Assembly (NCBI GenBank): GCA_009692615.1
Contig: SHYW01000020.1
Coordinates: 1-54,744 of the forward strand
From: Deltaproteobacteria bacterium
GTDB lineage: Bacteria > Desulfobacterota > Binatia > UBA9968
Direction of reading: 5' to 3'
DNA: 54,744 nt
Of the stretch, positions 37,462 to 45,000 are shown piece after piece; within the stretch, counting starts at the first letter, position 1, and the number at the start of each line of letters is the position of its first letter. Below the pieces are notes generated by a model that did no database searches, had not been told where the DNA came from, and saw only the letters and a program-made list of their open reading frames with translations. The position numbers and the translations under genes were made by a program.

Positions 37462-37477
37462 TGGCATCGCCATTGCT
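37462..37477 (+). promoter_or_regulatory. Sigma54-type (-24/-12) promoter
   Basis: TGGCATCGCCATTGCT has the GG and GC dinucleotides exactly ten bases apart, as RpoN promoters require, and matches TGGCA-N6-TTGCT well. Transcription would begin near 37488, just before the riboswitch aptamer at 37506. No enhancer site was recognised upstream. Confidence 0.6.
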
Positions 37478-37505
37478 TTACCATCTCCGTAGCGAATTGA
37501 GTCAG

Positions 37506-37606
37506 TCGCCTGAAAAAGCCAAACTCTCCGTGAGGGGAGGGCGGAAAGCCACGGATCAGATCACTACGGCCAAGTGCCGTAACCTAGTCTGACTGCCGAG
37601 CTGCCA
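37506..37606 (+). ncRNA. GEMM-I riboswitch (predicted cyclic di-GMP class)
   Basis: Conserved GEMM-I elements appear in order. CCAAAC is at 37519-37524. A P1b stem CTCTCC/GGGGAG (37524-37529 with 37534-37539) is capped by a GUGA GNRA tetraloop. GCGGAAAGCC (37541-37550) is identical to the corresponding part of the Geobacter GEMM riboswitch as I remember it. A second stem TCAGA/TCTGA (37556-37560 with 37588-37592) encloses an ACGGC/GCCGT hairpin. The 3' signature GACTGCCGAGCTGCC ends at 37605. The base aligned with the specificity position 20 is G (37518), which predicts cyclic di-GMP rather than cyclic GMP-AMP, where A is usual. A possible expression-platform stem (CTGCC near 37601 with GGCAG near 37633) ends just before the AGGAG of the next gene. 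Confidence 0.88.
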
Positions 37607-37652
37607 AAAGCGATGCCCCCGGAAGCAAGCTTGGCAGTGAAGGAGTCAGATG

Positions 37653-38297
37653 ATGAAACAGAATACTGCGGGACATAGCGGATCTTTCGAATCTCTCCCA
37701 GTTGGGTTAGTCGACGAAAGTTCTTCCTCTCAGGGGTTGGAGTCATCTCAAGCTGCGATGTTTCGGACGCTCGGGCAAGTTCTGGAAAAGCATCGTTGCT
37801 CGAGTTTCGAACTCCGAGTGGAAAATGCTGATTACCTGATCAAGGGAAAAATTCCGCCGGTGGTGCAGCAACAACCGAAGCCGTCGTTGCTCCGTTCGGT
37901 TCGCGATCTATTCAGCAAGCCGCCGGCGCCCGCCATAGCGGAAAAGACCAACAATGAAATCGAGTTGCGCTTCTCGCCAAACGAGCTCCAAGCTTTGGCC
38001 GCGAGAGTGCGCGCTGATCGAAAACCTGCTCCCGAATCGCCGGATCCACACAGCGTCTCTCAGCTGCTGCGCGGCATCGGTTGCCACCTCGACAAACGGC
38101 GTGATTGTCTATTGGTCAGCCTCGCCGTCGAAGACCGATGGGTGACGATCGTATCGCGTAACCGCGCCGGTGAGCTGCAGAAGACTCAACAGGACCTCGA
38201 GTATTTTTATAATCTTTGGGTCAAGATGTACTTGCAGCGCGGCGACCGGCCGAACGAGACGCTACACAGCGATCCGACCTTCTGCGTGCCGCGTTAA
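37653..38297 (+). CDS. Unknown protein under riboswitch control
   Basis: A 214-aa protein I do not recognise. The ATG at 37653 has AGGAG seven bases upstream; an ATG three bases earlier is too close. There is no signal peptide or membrane span. Residues 1-45 are Ser-rich and probably disordered; about 46-70 form a short helix-strand unit (VLEKHRCSSFELRVENADYL); 75-110 are Pro/Lys-rich (PPVVQQQPKPSLL, SKPPAPAIAEK); 115-185 look like a small alpha/beta domain (IELRFSPNELQALAARVRAD, IGCHLDKRRDCLLVSLAVED, WVTIVSRNRAG) ending in a Tyr-rich helix (DLEYFYNLWVKMYLQRG). The gene stands alone behind a sigma54-type promoter and a GEMM-I riboswitch, so its product is probably a cyclic di-GMP-responsive output (surface or motility related in other bacteria). 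Confidence 0.8.
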   Translation: MKQNTAGHSGSFESLPVGLVDESSSSQGLESSQAAMFRTLGQVLEKHRCSSFELRVENADYLIKGKIPPVVQQQPKPSLLRSVRDLFSKPPAPAIAEKTNNEIELRFSPNELQALAARVRADRKPAPESPDPHSVSQLLRGIGCHLDKRRDCLLVSLAVEDRWVTIVSRNRAGELQKTQQDLEYFYNLWVKMYLQRGDRPNETLHSDPTFCVPR

Positions 38298-38366
38298 TCA
38301 AAGAAACTACTAGCTAAACGCTCAACTGCCGCGGCGACTTCAGCGCCGCGGCAGTTTCTTATTAAG

Positions 38367-39329
38367 CTATTTGATCCAGAGATTATTGAGATCGCCGATG
38401 CTCGGAAGCAAGCCGAGGCCGATGCCCGATTGCAAGATTTTATTTTGCGACTGAAAAAAATTGTCACCCCATTTATCGGCGAAGTTATCCTTGTTTACCT
38501 TGATGCCGGCGGTGATTTCCTCGGCACTGCTGAGATTGAAAAATTCCTTTGCTTTGCTTTTGAAGTACTCTTCGTCTTGTCCCTTCTTAATCATCTGCAC
38601 AGCGTCGGCGTAGGCGCTGCGCAGGGCTTTGACCAGCGCCGGCTGTTTCTCGACGGTCTCTTTCAACATGCCGATGGTGGATTTGAGCGGCGGCGAGCCA
38701 AAGATTTCTTCGAGCGCAATATCGAAATCCACCAGCACGCGGTAGCGGCCGGACATCACCATGCGCGTGACGTGGGGTTCGAACATGTTGATCGCCTCGA
38801 CGTCGCCACGCTCGAGTAAAGCGATCAGCGCGCCGGTTTCCGCGGGGATCGACTGAAAGTCTTTTTCGAGATCGAGCTTCTGCTCCTTGGCGATCACCGC
38901 GGAGAAAAAGAATGCACCGGTGACTCGGGCGAAGTTGCCGATTTTTTTGCCCTTCAAATCGGCGAAGGTTTTGTACGGCGCGTCTTTCTTAACCACCCAG
39001 GAATTGCCCGACCAAATTTGCGGCAGGATCAGACGAATATCCGTGCCGCTCTTCACCAAGTTCACCGCCGTGCTTGGCTGCATGGAGCTGGCGATGGCGC
39101 GGCCGAGCTTCACCGCGTTGGCCGCTTCGGTGAAGTCCATCAACATGTTGGTGATCTTGATGCCGTACTTGAGGTCGAGGCCTTTGTTTTCGATCATCGC
39201 GGCGATATAGCCGGATTGGCCCGCGGCGCTGGTGGCGAGGTTGATCGCTTGGGGCGCTTGGCCGGCGTGTGTCGATCCGACCGCCAACAGAGTTGCAAGC
39301 GCGGCTCTGAGAAATAATTTGGTTTTCAT
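38367..39329 (-). CDS. ABC transporter substrate-binding protein (SsuA/TauA type)
   Basis: A 320-aa exported receptor and the third gene of the only complete importer operon here (40945-38367). The signal peptide is MKTKLFLRAALATLLAVGST with cleavage near HAGQA. Segments such as LATSAAGQSGYIAAMIENKG, LDLKYGIKI, LKGKKIGNFARVTGAFFFSA and EAINMFEPHVTRMV are typical. Its ATG overlaps the stop of the ATPase gene (ATGA at 39329-39326), showing translational coupling. The substrate is probably an organic sulfonate, nitrate-like anion or aromatic carboxylate; sequence alone cannot decide. Confidence 0.92.
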   Translation of the reverse strand: MKTKLFLRAALATLLAVGSTHAGQAPQAINLATSAAGQSGYIAAMIENKGLDLKYGIKITNMLMDFTEAANAVKLGRAIASSMQPSTAVNLVKSGTDIRLILPQIWSGNSWVVKKDAPYKTFADLKGKKIGNFARVTGAFFFSAVIAKEQKLDLEKDFQSIPAETGALIALLERGDVEAINMFEPHVTRMVMSGRYRVLVDFDIALEEIFGSPPLKSTIGMLKETVEKQPALVKALRSAYADAVQMIKKGQDEEYFKSKAKEFFNLSSAEEITAGIKVNKDNFADKWGDNFFQSQNKILQSGIGLGLLPSIGDLNNLWIK

Positions 39330-40087
39330 AATTCACCTTCCTCCTTGAGTGTCACTTTGGTTTCGAGTTCGGCGGCGAAGCCATAAATGTCCGGCCCCCA
39401 TTGCCGTGGTGTCGGGAGCGGATTGGTCACGTAGGCGTCTAAAGTTGCGGGCCGGCGTGTCAGGGTGACGACATAGTCGCTCATGTAGGCGGCCTCGGCC
39501 AGGTTGTGGGTGACGAACAGAACCGTGCGGTGCAACTGCTCGCACAAGCGTCGCGTGGTTTGGCGCAATTGCCGCGCGGTCAATTCGTCGACGCTGGCGA
39601 AGGGTTCGTCCATTAACACCAAATCGGATTCGATCGCCAAGGCGCGCGCCAGACCGACCCGTTGGCGTTGGCCGCCGGAAAGATAAAGCGGAAACTGGTT
39701 GAGGTATTCTTCCAAGCCGACCATCTGTAAATATTTCTTCACTCGTTCTTGCCACTGCGCTTCAGGGACGTCGGCGCCTTTGAGCGCCAAGCGCAGGTTG
39801 TCGCCGACGGTTTTCCACGGCAGCAGGCGCGGGCTTTGAAAGACGTAGCCGATCAGCGGCCGCTCTTGTGTTTTGCCGCCGTCGACGAATTTCAATTCGC
39901 CGCGGTCGAGCCGTTCCAACCCGACGATGGAATTAAGCAACGTCGACTTGCCGCAACCGGAGGGCCCGATCAACACCGTGACCGAGCCTTCACGCGCTTT
40001 GAACGACAAACGGTCGATGACTTTGAAGGGCTGGCCATCTTCGCGGTGAAACCACTTCTCGATATTTTCCACGACGAGTTCGGCCAT
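39326..40087 (-). CDS. ABC importer ATPase (SsuB/TauB type)
   Basis: A 253-aa cytoplasmic ATPase that energises the importer. Walker A GPSGCGKST is at 41-49, the Q-loop region FQSPRLLPW near 85, signature LSGGQRQRVGLARA from 137, Walker B LVLMDEPFASVDE with the catalytic Glu162, and the H-loop VTHNLAEAAYM. Length and motif spacing are standard. It sits directly after the permease gene (stop and start abut) and overlaps the receptor gene by four bases. It might also serve orphan receptors in this window. Confidence 0.95.
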   Translation of the reverse strand: MAELVVENIEKWFHREDGQPFKVIDRLSFKAREGSVTVLIGPSGCGKSTLLNSIVGLERLDRGELKFVDGGKTQERPLIGYVFQSPRLLPWKTVGDNLRLALKGADVPEAQWQERVKKYLQMVGLEEYLNQFPLYLSGGQRQRVGLARALAIESDLVLMDEPFASVDELTARQLRQTTRRLCEQLHRTVLFVTHNLAEAAYMSDYVVTLTRRPATLDAYVTNPLPTPRQWGPDIYGFAAELETKVTLKEEGEL

Positions 40088-40945
40088 CTAGCGTCTCCAG
40101 ACGTCGATCTTGGGGCGCCACGCCGTCAAACGGCGCTCGGCGAGATTGATGGCGCCGTATTCGATGACGATCATGGCGACGACGAAGGTGAGCGTCCAGG
40201 CGATGACGCCTTCCATGTTGAACACTTGGTAGGACTTCATCACCTGATAGCCGACGCCGTTGCTGGTGCCGAACATCTCGACCACCACGACGACTTTCCA
40301 AGCCAAGCCCAAGCCGTAGCGAGTGGCGGCGAAAATATTCGGCACCAGCTGCGGCAAGATCACCTGGGTGATTTTCATCGCTTTGGTGAAATGAAAAACA
40401 TGGCTCATGTCCATGAGATCTTTGTCCAAGGACTTCACGCCGGCCCAGATGTTGATCACCAGCATGGGAAAGGTCGTCACGGCTACGGCGAAATAGGAAG
40501 CGAACTCGTTGATGCCGAATAGCATGACGGCGATGAGCGCCCACATGAGCCCGGGAATGGTCAGCCCCAACACTACCAACGGCTGAAAAAAATGTTCGCC
40601 CATCCGCACCGTGCCCATGTAGATGCCGACGGCGATGCTGAAGCCCATCGCCACGGTAGCGCCGACGAAAACCCGGCGCAGGCTTTGATACATGTGAAAG
40701 AAAAACGTGCCGTCGGAAAGTAAGCGGATCGCTTCGTTGACCGTGCTCTGCGGGCTCGGCAGCAGGCGTGGATAAATCAGATAAAGCGTCCACCAAATCG
40801 CGATCACGCTTGAGACCGCCAACACCGGCGGTAGCACGCGGGTCAAAAAATCGCGCCCCGCCGAATTATAAACAGGAAGCGATTCGGCTCCGGCGATGGC
40901 TGCGTGGCCGCTTAAAGAAGCTTGGCTATCGGATTCACTGGCCAT
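40088..40945 (-). CDS. ABC importer permease (SsuC/TauC type)
   Basis: A 285-aa inner-membrane protein with six predicted helices after a Ser/Ala-rich cytoplasmic leader of about 35 residues. The cytoplasmic EAA-type loop that contacts the ATPase is visible as ILPQLVPNIFAATRYGLGLA followed by WKVVVVVEMFG. It is the first gene of the operon permease-ATPase-receptor. The ribosome-binding site at 40945 is weak; the next start in frame would lose the leader but no helix. Confidence 0.92.
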   Translation of the reverse strand: MASESDSQASLSGHAAIAGAESLPVYNSAGRDFLTRVLPPVLAVSSVIAIWWTLYLIYPRLLPSPQSTVNEAIRLLSDGTFFFHMYQSLRRVFVGATVAMGFSIAVGIYMGTVRMGEHFFQPLVVLGLTIPGLMWALIAVMLFGINEFASYFAVAVTTFPMLVINIWAGVKSLDKDLMDMSHVFHFTKAMKITQVILPQLVPNIFAATRYGLGLAWKVVVVVEMFGTSNGVGYQVMKSYQVFNMEGVIAWTLTFVVAMIVIEYGAINLAERRLTAWRPKIDVWRR

Positions 40946-41079
40946 GATTCATTACTGCAATAGAACCGCGCTTGAAGTCAATCGCTAGCGATGACTTACG
41001 CCGGGGCAATGTTGACTTGGCGTTCAGCGCCGATTAGTTTCGCAGCAAGCGAATCAATGTCTACATTGGAGGCCCGAAC

Positions 41080-42192
41080 ATGGCAGGTGAATTCGGCCCG
41101 CGGCCGATGAGCGAAGTGAAAGAAGAACTGCTCGATCGAGCCAAGGGCAACCGCAATCCATTTCTTTATACGATCTACGCTGAAGTGGCGCCGGTAATTC
41201 ACGGACTTAAATCCGTCGACCGGGAGGATTGGGCCAAAGCGTTCAGCGCTCTCGCGGCGCCCCATGAAGAGCGCGCGGCTCAAGCGGAAGCGGCGGGCGA
41301 CGCGGCGACGGCGCGCCGAGAATATTTGATCGCCTACGATTGCTATCACGTGGCGCGCTATCCGGCGCCCAACTCGCCGGGGAAGCTAGAGGCTTACAGA
41401 AAGTCTCAGGAAAATTTTCTCAAAGCCGCGCGTTACTTCGATCTGCCATTGGAGCGCGTCGAGATGCCATTCAAAGGACAAGCCAGTGAAGGCACTTCCG
41501 CCTTCGGTCTTTTGCGCAAACCGAAAGGCGTGGCCAAAGCACCGGTCGTGATGTTGTGGGGCGGCATCGATGCGTTTAAAGAAGAGCGGCCGAGCGACCA
41601 CTATCTCGCGGCAGGAATGGCGACGTTGGCGATCGACATGCCCGGCGTCGCCGATGCGCCGATTGCCGGTTCGGAAAATGGCGAGCGGTTGTGGAACGCG
41701 TTTTTCGATTTCATCGCCAGCCGTGCCGACTTGGACGCCGGCCGCGTCGGCATGCACGGCGGCAGCACCGGCGGCTACTGGGCGACCAAGGTTGCCCATA
41801 CCCACGCGCACCGTTTGCGTGCTGTGGTCAACCAAGGCGGACCGGCACACTTCGCTTTTCAAAAAGACTGGATCGTCAAGGCGCAGCGCGGTGAGTATCC
41901 TTTTGAATTGGCAGAAACTTTGGCTTGCGCCTTCGGCCGTTCCAGCGCCGAAGAGTGGATCGAGTACGCGCCCAAGCTGTCGCTGCTTGATCGAGGCCTC
42001 CTCGACAAGCCCTGCGCGCCGCTCTTGTGTGTCAATGGCGTCAACGACAGCGTCTTTCCGATTGCCGATATGTATTTGCTACTCGAACATGGCAAACCGA
42101 AATCGGCACGCTTCTACGCCGGCGGCCACATGGGTGGCGGCGATTCGCAGTCGGTGATCGTTCAGTGGTTGAAGCAGCAACTGTCGATGTGA
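41080..42192 (+). CDS. FrsA-like alpha/beta hydrolase
   Basis: A 370-aa cytoplasmic hydrolase with an N-terminal helical domain (about 1-130) and a C-terminal alpha/beta domain, the layout of FrsA/2,6-dihydroxypseudooxynicotine hydrolase-type enzymes that cleave C-C bonds or esters. The nucleophile elbow is GGSTGG with Ser229; the acid is likely the Asp in VNGVNDSVFP and the base the His in YAGGHMGGG. An HG near LWGGID supplies the oxyanion region. The ATG at 41080 has GGAGG eight bases upstream. It is divergent from the importer operon. The substrate is unknown. Confidence 0.85.
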   Translation: MAGEFGPRPMSEVKEELLDRAKGNRNPFLYTIYAEVAPVIHGLKSVDREDWAKAFSALAAPHEERAAQAEAAGDAATARREYLIAYDCYHVARYPAPNSPGKLEAYRKSQENFLKAARYFDLPLERVEMPFKGQASEGTSAFGLLRKPKGVAKAPVVMLWGGIDAFKEERPSDHYLAAGMATLAIDMPGVADAPIAGSENGERLWNAFFDFIASRADLDAGRVGMHGGSTGGYWATKVAHTHAHRLRAVVNQGGPAHFAFQKDWIVKAQRGEYPFELAETLACAFGRSSAEEWIEYAPKLSLLDRGLLDKPCAPLLCVNGVNDSVFPIADMYLLLEHGKPKSARFYAGGHMGGGDSQSVIVQWLKQQLSM

Positions 42193-42208
42193 CGCTGCTC
42201 GCTCGGCG

Positions 42209-42703
42209 TTAACGGAGATTTTGCTGCTGGTGGCGGAGATTTTCTAAATCCCGCTGTAGCTGATTGCGCTGGATCTGCTCTTGCAGCGAACGAATCTGCT
42301 GCTGACGTTGCAGCTCGTTGATCTGTTGCTGGCGGCGCAGCGAGTCGGTCTCGCGTTGAATGCGGTTAATCTGTTGTTCGGTTTGCAAGCGTTGCAGCTG
42401 CTGGTCGTTCTTAATTTGATCGAGCTGTTGTTGAATCTGTCCCGCCTCCGGTCTTTGCGGCTGAGACGGATCGAGTTTTTGCTGGGTGATCCGATCCAAA
42501 TCCTGTTGCGAGCGCTGTAACTGTTGGTCGCGTTTCAAATTATCGAGTTGCTCGTTGGCTTTAAGTTCTTTTGCTTTTTCTTCCTGGCGCGCTTTGGTTT
42601 GTTCGCGCAGTATTTCATCGAGTTGATCGGCGGCGGCATAGAGTTCACCCGTGCCGTTCCCAGTTGTGATGATCGCAGCGAGGAAAATGATTGTAGCTTT
42701 CAT
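42209..42703 (-). CDS. Gln-rich coiled-coil periplasmic protein
   Basis: A 164-aa protein with a signal peptide (MKATIIFLAAIITTGN, cleavage near LYAAAD) and then about 140 residues made almost entirely of Gln, Arg, Leu, Glu, Asp and Asn in heptad-like order. Blocks such as IQQQLDQIKNDQQLQRLQTE repeat with an 11- to 14-residue rhythm, predicting one long coiled coil. No domain is recognised. The composition is very unlike neighbouring proteins. It is convergent with the hydrolase gene and 10 bases after the binding-protein gene upstream on the same strand, so it may be co-transcribed with it. A structural or chaperone-like role in the periplasm is a guess. Confidence 0.75.
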   Translation of the reverse strand: MKATIIFLAAIITTGNGTGELYAAADQLDEILREQTKARQEEKAKELKANEQLDNLKRDQQLQRSQQDLDRITQQKLDPSQPQRPEAGQIQQQLDQIKNDQQLQRLQTEQQINRIQRETDSLRRQQQINELQRQQQIRSLQEQIQRNQLQRDLENLRHQQQNLR

Positions 42704-42713
42704 GAATGTTCCC

Positions 42714-43721
42714 TCAGCGCGCCGAGGGTAGCATAGTGAAGTCGACGAGCTTTTCGGCGTCGAAATTCTCCGGTATCGGCCGTTCTTCGCCTAAGATTTT
42801 TAGATAGCCTAGCACCTTCTTGGAGTTGATGGCGCCGTCGGGCGAAAAGATCGCGGTCATCGATTCGTAAGACCGTTCCGCTTCGGCTGCGCTAATTTTG
42901 AAGCGGCTGGCGATCATCTTGACCGCTTCGGCGCGATTGTTGCGCTGCCAGTTGACCGCCTCCAGGACGGCGGCGATGGTGCGGCGGATGCGTTCGCGGT
43001 TGCTACGGATTTCCGCCTGGGAGGTAAACAGGCCGACGTATGGGATGTCGGCGAGGTCGCCCAGATAAAGAAATTTCTTGTAGCCGAGACTCACGGCTTT
43101 CTCATCGAAGGGCGGGCTCAAGACCGCGCCGGCCACTTGATTGGTCGTCAATGTCGCGAAGCTGTTGGCCGTTCCGCCGGTGGTGACCAAGTTGATTTGT
43201 TTTTCCTCGATGGCGAGTTTTCGCAGTCCAGCGCGGGCGAAGTAATAGGGCGAAGATCGAATATCCGAGATGGCGATGCGTTTACCGATGAGATCTGAGC
43301 TTCGATTTATTTCTTTGGTCGTGACCAAGACCCAAGGAGAGTCGCGGTAGAGCGACAGCACGACGACCAACGGCAAGCCCGCCACCGCGGCGTTGATCGC
43401 CGACTGCGGCGAAGTGAAGAATTGAATATTGCCATTGAGAATCGCTTGGGGACCGAGCGCGCTACGCATCTGAATATATTCGACGTCGACGCCGGCTTTG
43501 GTGTAGAAGCCTTTTTCTTTGGCGATGTCGAAGGGAAGGGTGGAAACCGCCGAGGACGGGTAGCCGATGCAGACTTTCTGCGGCGGTTCGGCGGCGTGTA
43601 GCAAATTGCTGAAAAACAATCCAAGTACCGTAAACAAGACCGTCCATTGTTTGGAGGACCGACACGTAGGTCTGCCCCTACAAGGAATGTATGCACGGAA
43701 TTTTTTGCTTGCACCGTTCAT
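42714..43721 (-). CDS. NMT1/SsuA-type solute-binding protein
   Basis: A 335-aa exported binding protein. The ATG at 43721, nine bases after the amidohydrolase stop, gives an unusually long basic leader before the hydrophobic core (WTVLFTVLGLFFSNLLHAAE). That leader (IPCRGRPTCRSS) is encoded by a copy of the dispersed GTAGGGGC repeat (43653-43681), so a repeat has been built into the 5' end of the gene. An in-frame TTG start just before the core is the alternative. The mature domain is typical: FDIAKEKGFYTKAGVDVEYI, GPQAILNGNIQFFTS and LIGKRIAISDIRSSPYYFAR. It is likely co-transcribed with the amidohydrolase. Confidence 0.87.
   Translation of the reverse strand: MNGASKKFRAYIPCRGRPTCRSSKQWTVLFTVLGLFFSNLLHAAEPPQKVCIGYPSSAVSTLPFDIAKEKGFYTKAGVDVEYIQMRSALGPQAILNGNIQFFTSPQSAINAAVAGLPLVVVLSLYRDSPWVLVTTKEINRSSDLIGKRIAISDIRSSPYYFARAGLRKLAIEEKQINLVTTGGTANSFATLTTNQVAGAVLSPPFDEKAVSLGYKKFLYLGDLADIPYVGLFTSQAEIRSNRERIRRTIAAVLEAVNWQRNNRAEAVKMIASRFKISAAEAERSYESMTAIFSPDGAINSKKVLGYLKILGEERPIPENFDAEKLVDFTMLPSAR
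43653..43681. repeat. GTAGGGGC-family repeat inside a coding region
   Basis: GACACGTAGGTCTGCCCCTAC (ending at 43681) matches the right arm of the palindrome at 50200-50220 at about 18 of 21 positions. It lies in the signal-peptide region of the binding-protein gene and supplies its basic leader. Confidence 0.65.
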
Positions 43722-43730
43722 CGTGTTCTA

Positions 43731-44861
43731 TCACCCCGTCATGCCGTAGTACGTCGCGCAGTTGTCCCAGAGAATTTTCCGCTTGTCGTCTGCGCTCAGC
43801 GGCAATTCTAAAAATCGTTCCACGGCTTTGGGATACTTGGTGTCGACGTGGGGAAAGTCGGTGGGGAAGACTAGTCTTTCGTTGCCGAGATAATCGATGG
43901 TGTATTTCACCGGTTCTTCGTCGCATTCGACGGACGCGTAACATTGGCGCTTGAAAAAATAACTTGGCGGCGAATCTAAATGCGGCGCCCATTGATCGCC
44001 GTAGAGTTCCCAGTGTTCGTCGAGACGCCAGAGGAGAAACGGCAGCCAGCCGCAGTTGCCTTCGAGAAAGGCGACGCGCAGCTTAGGATGGCGCGCCAAA
44101 ATTCCGCCGCCGCAAAACGCGCCGACGGCGAGCATCTGTTCCAGCGGATGAGAGAAAGTGTGGCGCAGCATAAAATCGTAACCGAAGTTGTCGCCGGCTT
44201 GGCGCGCCGCGGAATTATTCGCTTCGTGAAAGCCCAGTGGCACGTCGAGATCTTCCAGAGCCGACCACAGCGGTTCGTAGTAAGGCTCGTGCCAGTTGTG
44301 GCCATTGACGATATTGGCGCGCAGAAAGATCGCGCGGAAGCCCAGCTGCTCGACGCAGCGCCGCGCTTCGCCGATCGCGTCGTCGATGTTGAACGGCGAA
44401 ATCATGCCGGCGCCGATGAGCTTCGCGTTGTCCGCTTGGCAGAAGTCATGAAGCCAATCGTTGTAGGCGCGCGCCAACGCGGCGGCGAAGTCCACTTCTA
44501 ACTCTGGCATGGCGAGCACGTTCAGGCCGCGGCTCGGATAGAGAATTGCCACGTCGATGCCTTCCTCTGCCATTGCCTCCAATTGCACTTGTGCCGACCA
44601 GCCGCGCTGATTGTGTGGCGCAAATAATTTCTGATTCTTATGAAAAATATGTCCCGGCGGTGGCAGCGTTCCCGCCGGCGGATCGTCGGGCCGGCCCCAG
44701 GCGCGGCCGTCGGGGCCGACCAAGCGCAGGTCGCGCACGTGATCGGTGCAGCCAATGGGCGCACGGTGTGTGAATTTCTTGTCAATGTAACGCCGCCAGA
44801 GATCGGCCGGCTCCAAGATGTGCATGTCGCTGTCGAGAATTTTGTAGCCGTGTTTGGCCAT
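43731..44861 (-). CDS. Amidohydrolase family protein (amidohydrolase_2)
   Basis: A 376-aa metal-dependent TIM-barrel hydrolase or decarboxylase of the ACMSD/amidohydrolase_2 family. The ATG at 44861 has GGAGG seven bases upstream and gives the expected N-terminus with DSDMHILEP; an earlier in-frame ATG has no such site. The first ligand pair is D-x-H rather than H-x-H, as in many members. Other conserved parts are GFRAIFLRANIVNG, LGFHEANN, HTFSHPLEQM and the C-terminal FPTDFPHVDTKYP, where the Asp is the likely catalytic residue. Members decarboxylate or ring-open aromatic acids. It is followed by a binding protein nine bases later, probably its substrate receptor. Confidence 0.88.
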   Translation of the reverse strand: MAKHGYKILDSDMHILEPADLWRRYIDKKFTHRAPIGCTDHVRDLRLVGPDGRAWGRPDDPPAGTLPPPGHIFHKNQKLFAPHNQRGWSAQVQLEAMAEEGIDVAILYPSRGLNVLAMPELEVDFAAALARAYNDWLHDFCQADNAKLIGAGMISPFNIDDAIGEARRCVEQLGFRAIFLRANIVNGHNWHEPYYEPLWSALEDLDVPLGFHEANNSAARQAGDNFGYDFMLRHTFSHPLEQMLAVGAFCGGGILARHPKLRVAFLEGNCGWLPFLLWRLDEHWELYGDQWAPHLDSPPSYFFKRQCYASVECDEEPVKYTIDYLGNERLVFPTDFPHVDTKYPKAVERFLELPLSADDKRKILWDNCATYYGMTG

Positions 44862-44927
44862 TTGAAACCTCCGAGCGTAGAAGCCCTCGTTTCGCTCCTT
44901 CGCCACGCGCTTCGCGCTACTCAGGAC

Positions 44928-44968
44928 CTACTCGGGCAAACGGATTAAGCTGCCGATTCCCCGAGTAG
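44928..44968. repeat. Inverted repeat between two minus-strand genes
   Basis: CTACTCGGG (44928-44936) and CCCGAGTAG (44960-44968) are perfect 9-bp inverted arms around a 23-base loop. It lies in the 139-base gap between the dehydrogenase stop and the amidohydrolase start. Confidence 0.5.
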
Positions 44969-45000
44969 CCCGTAGGGCGTAGCGAGGGGTTCCCGCCGGT

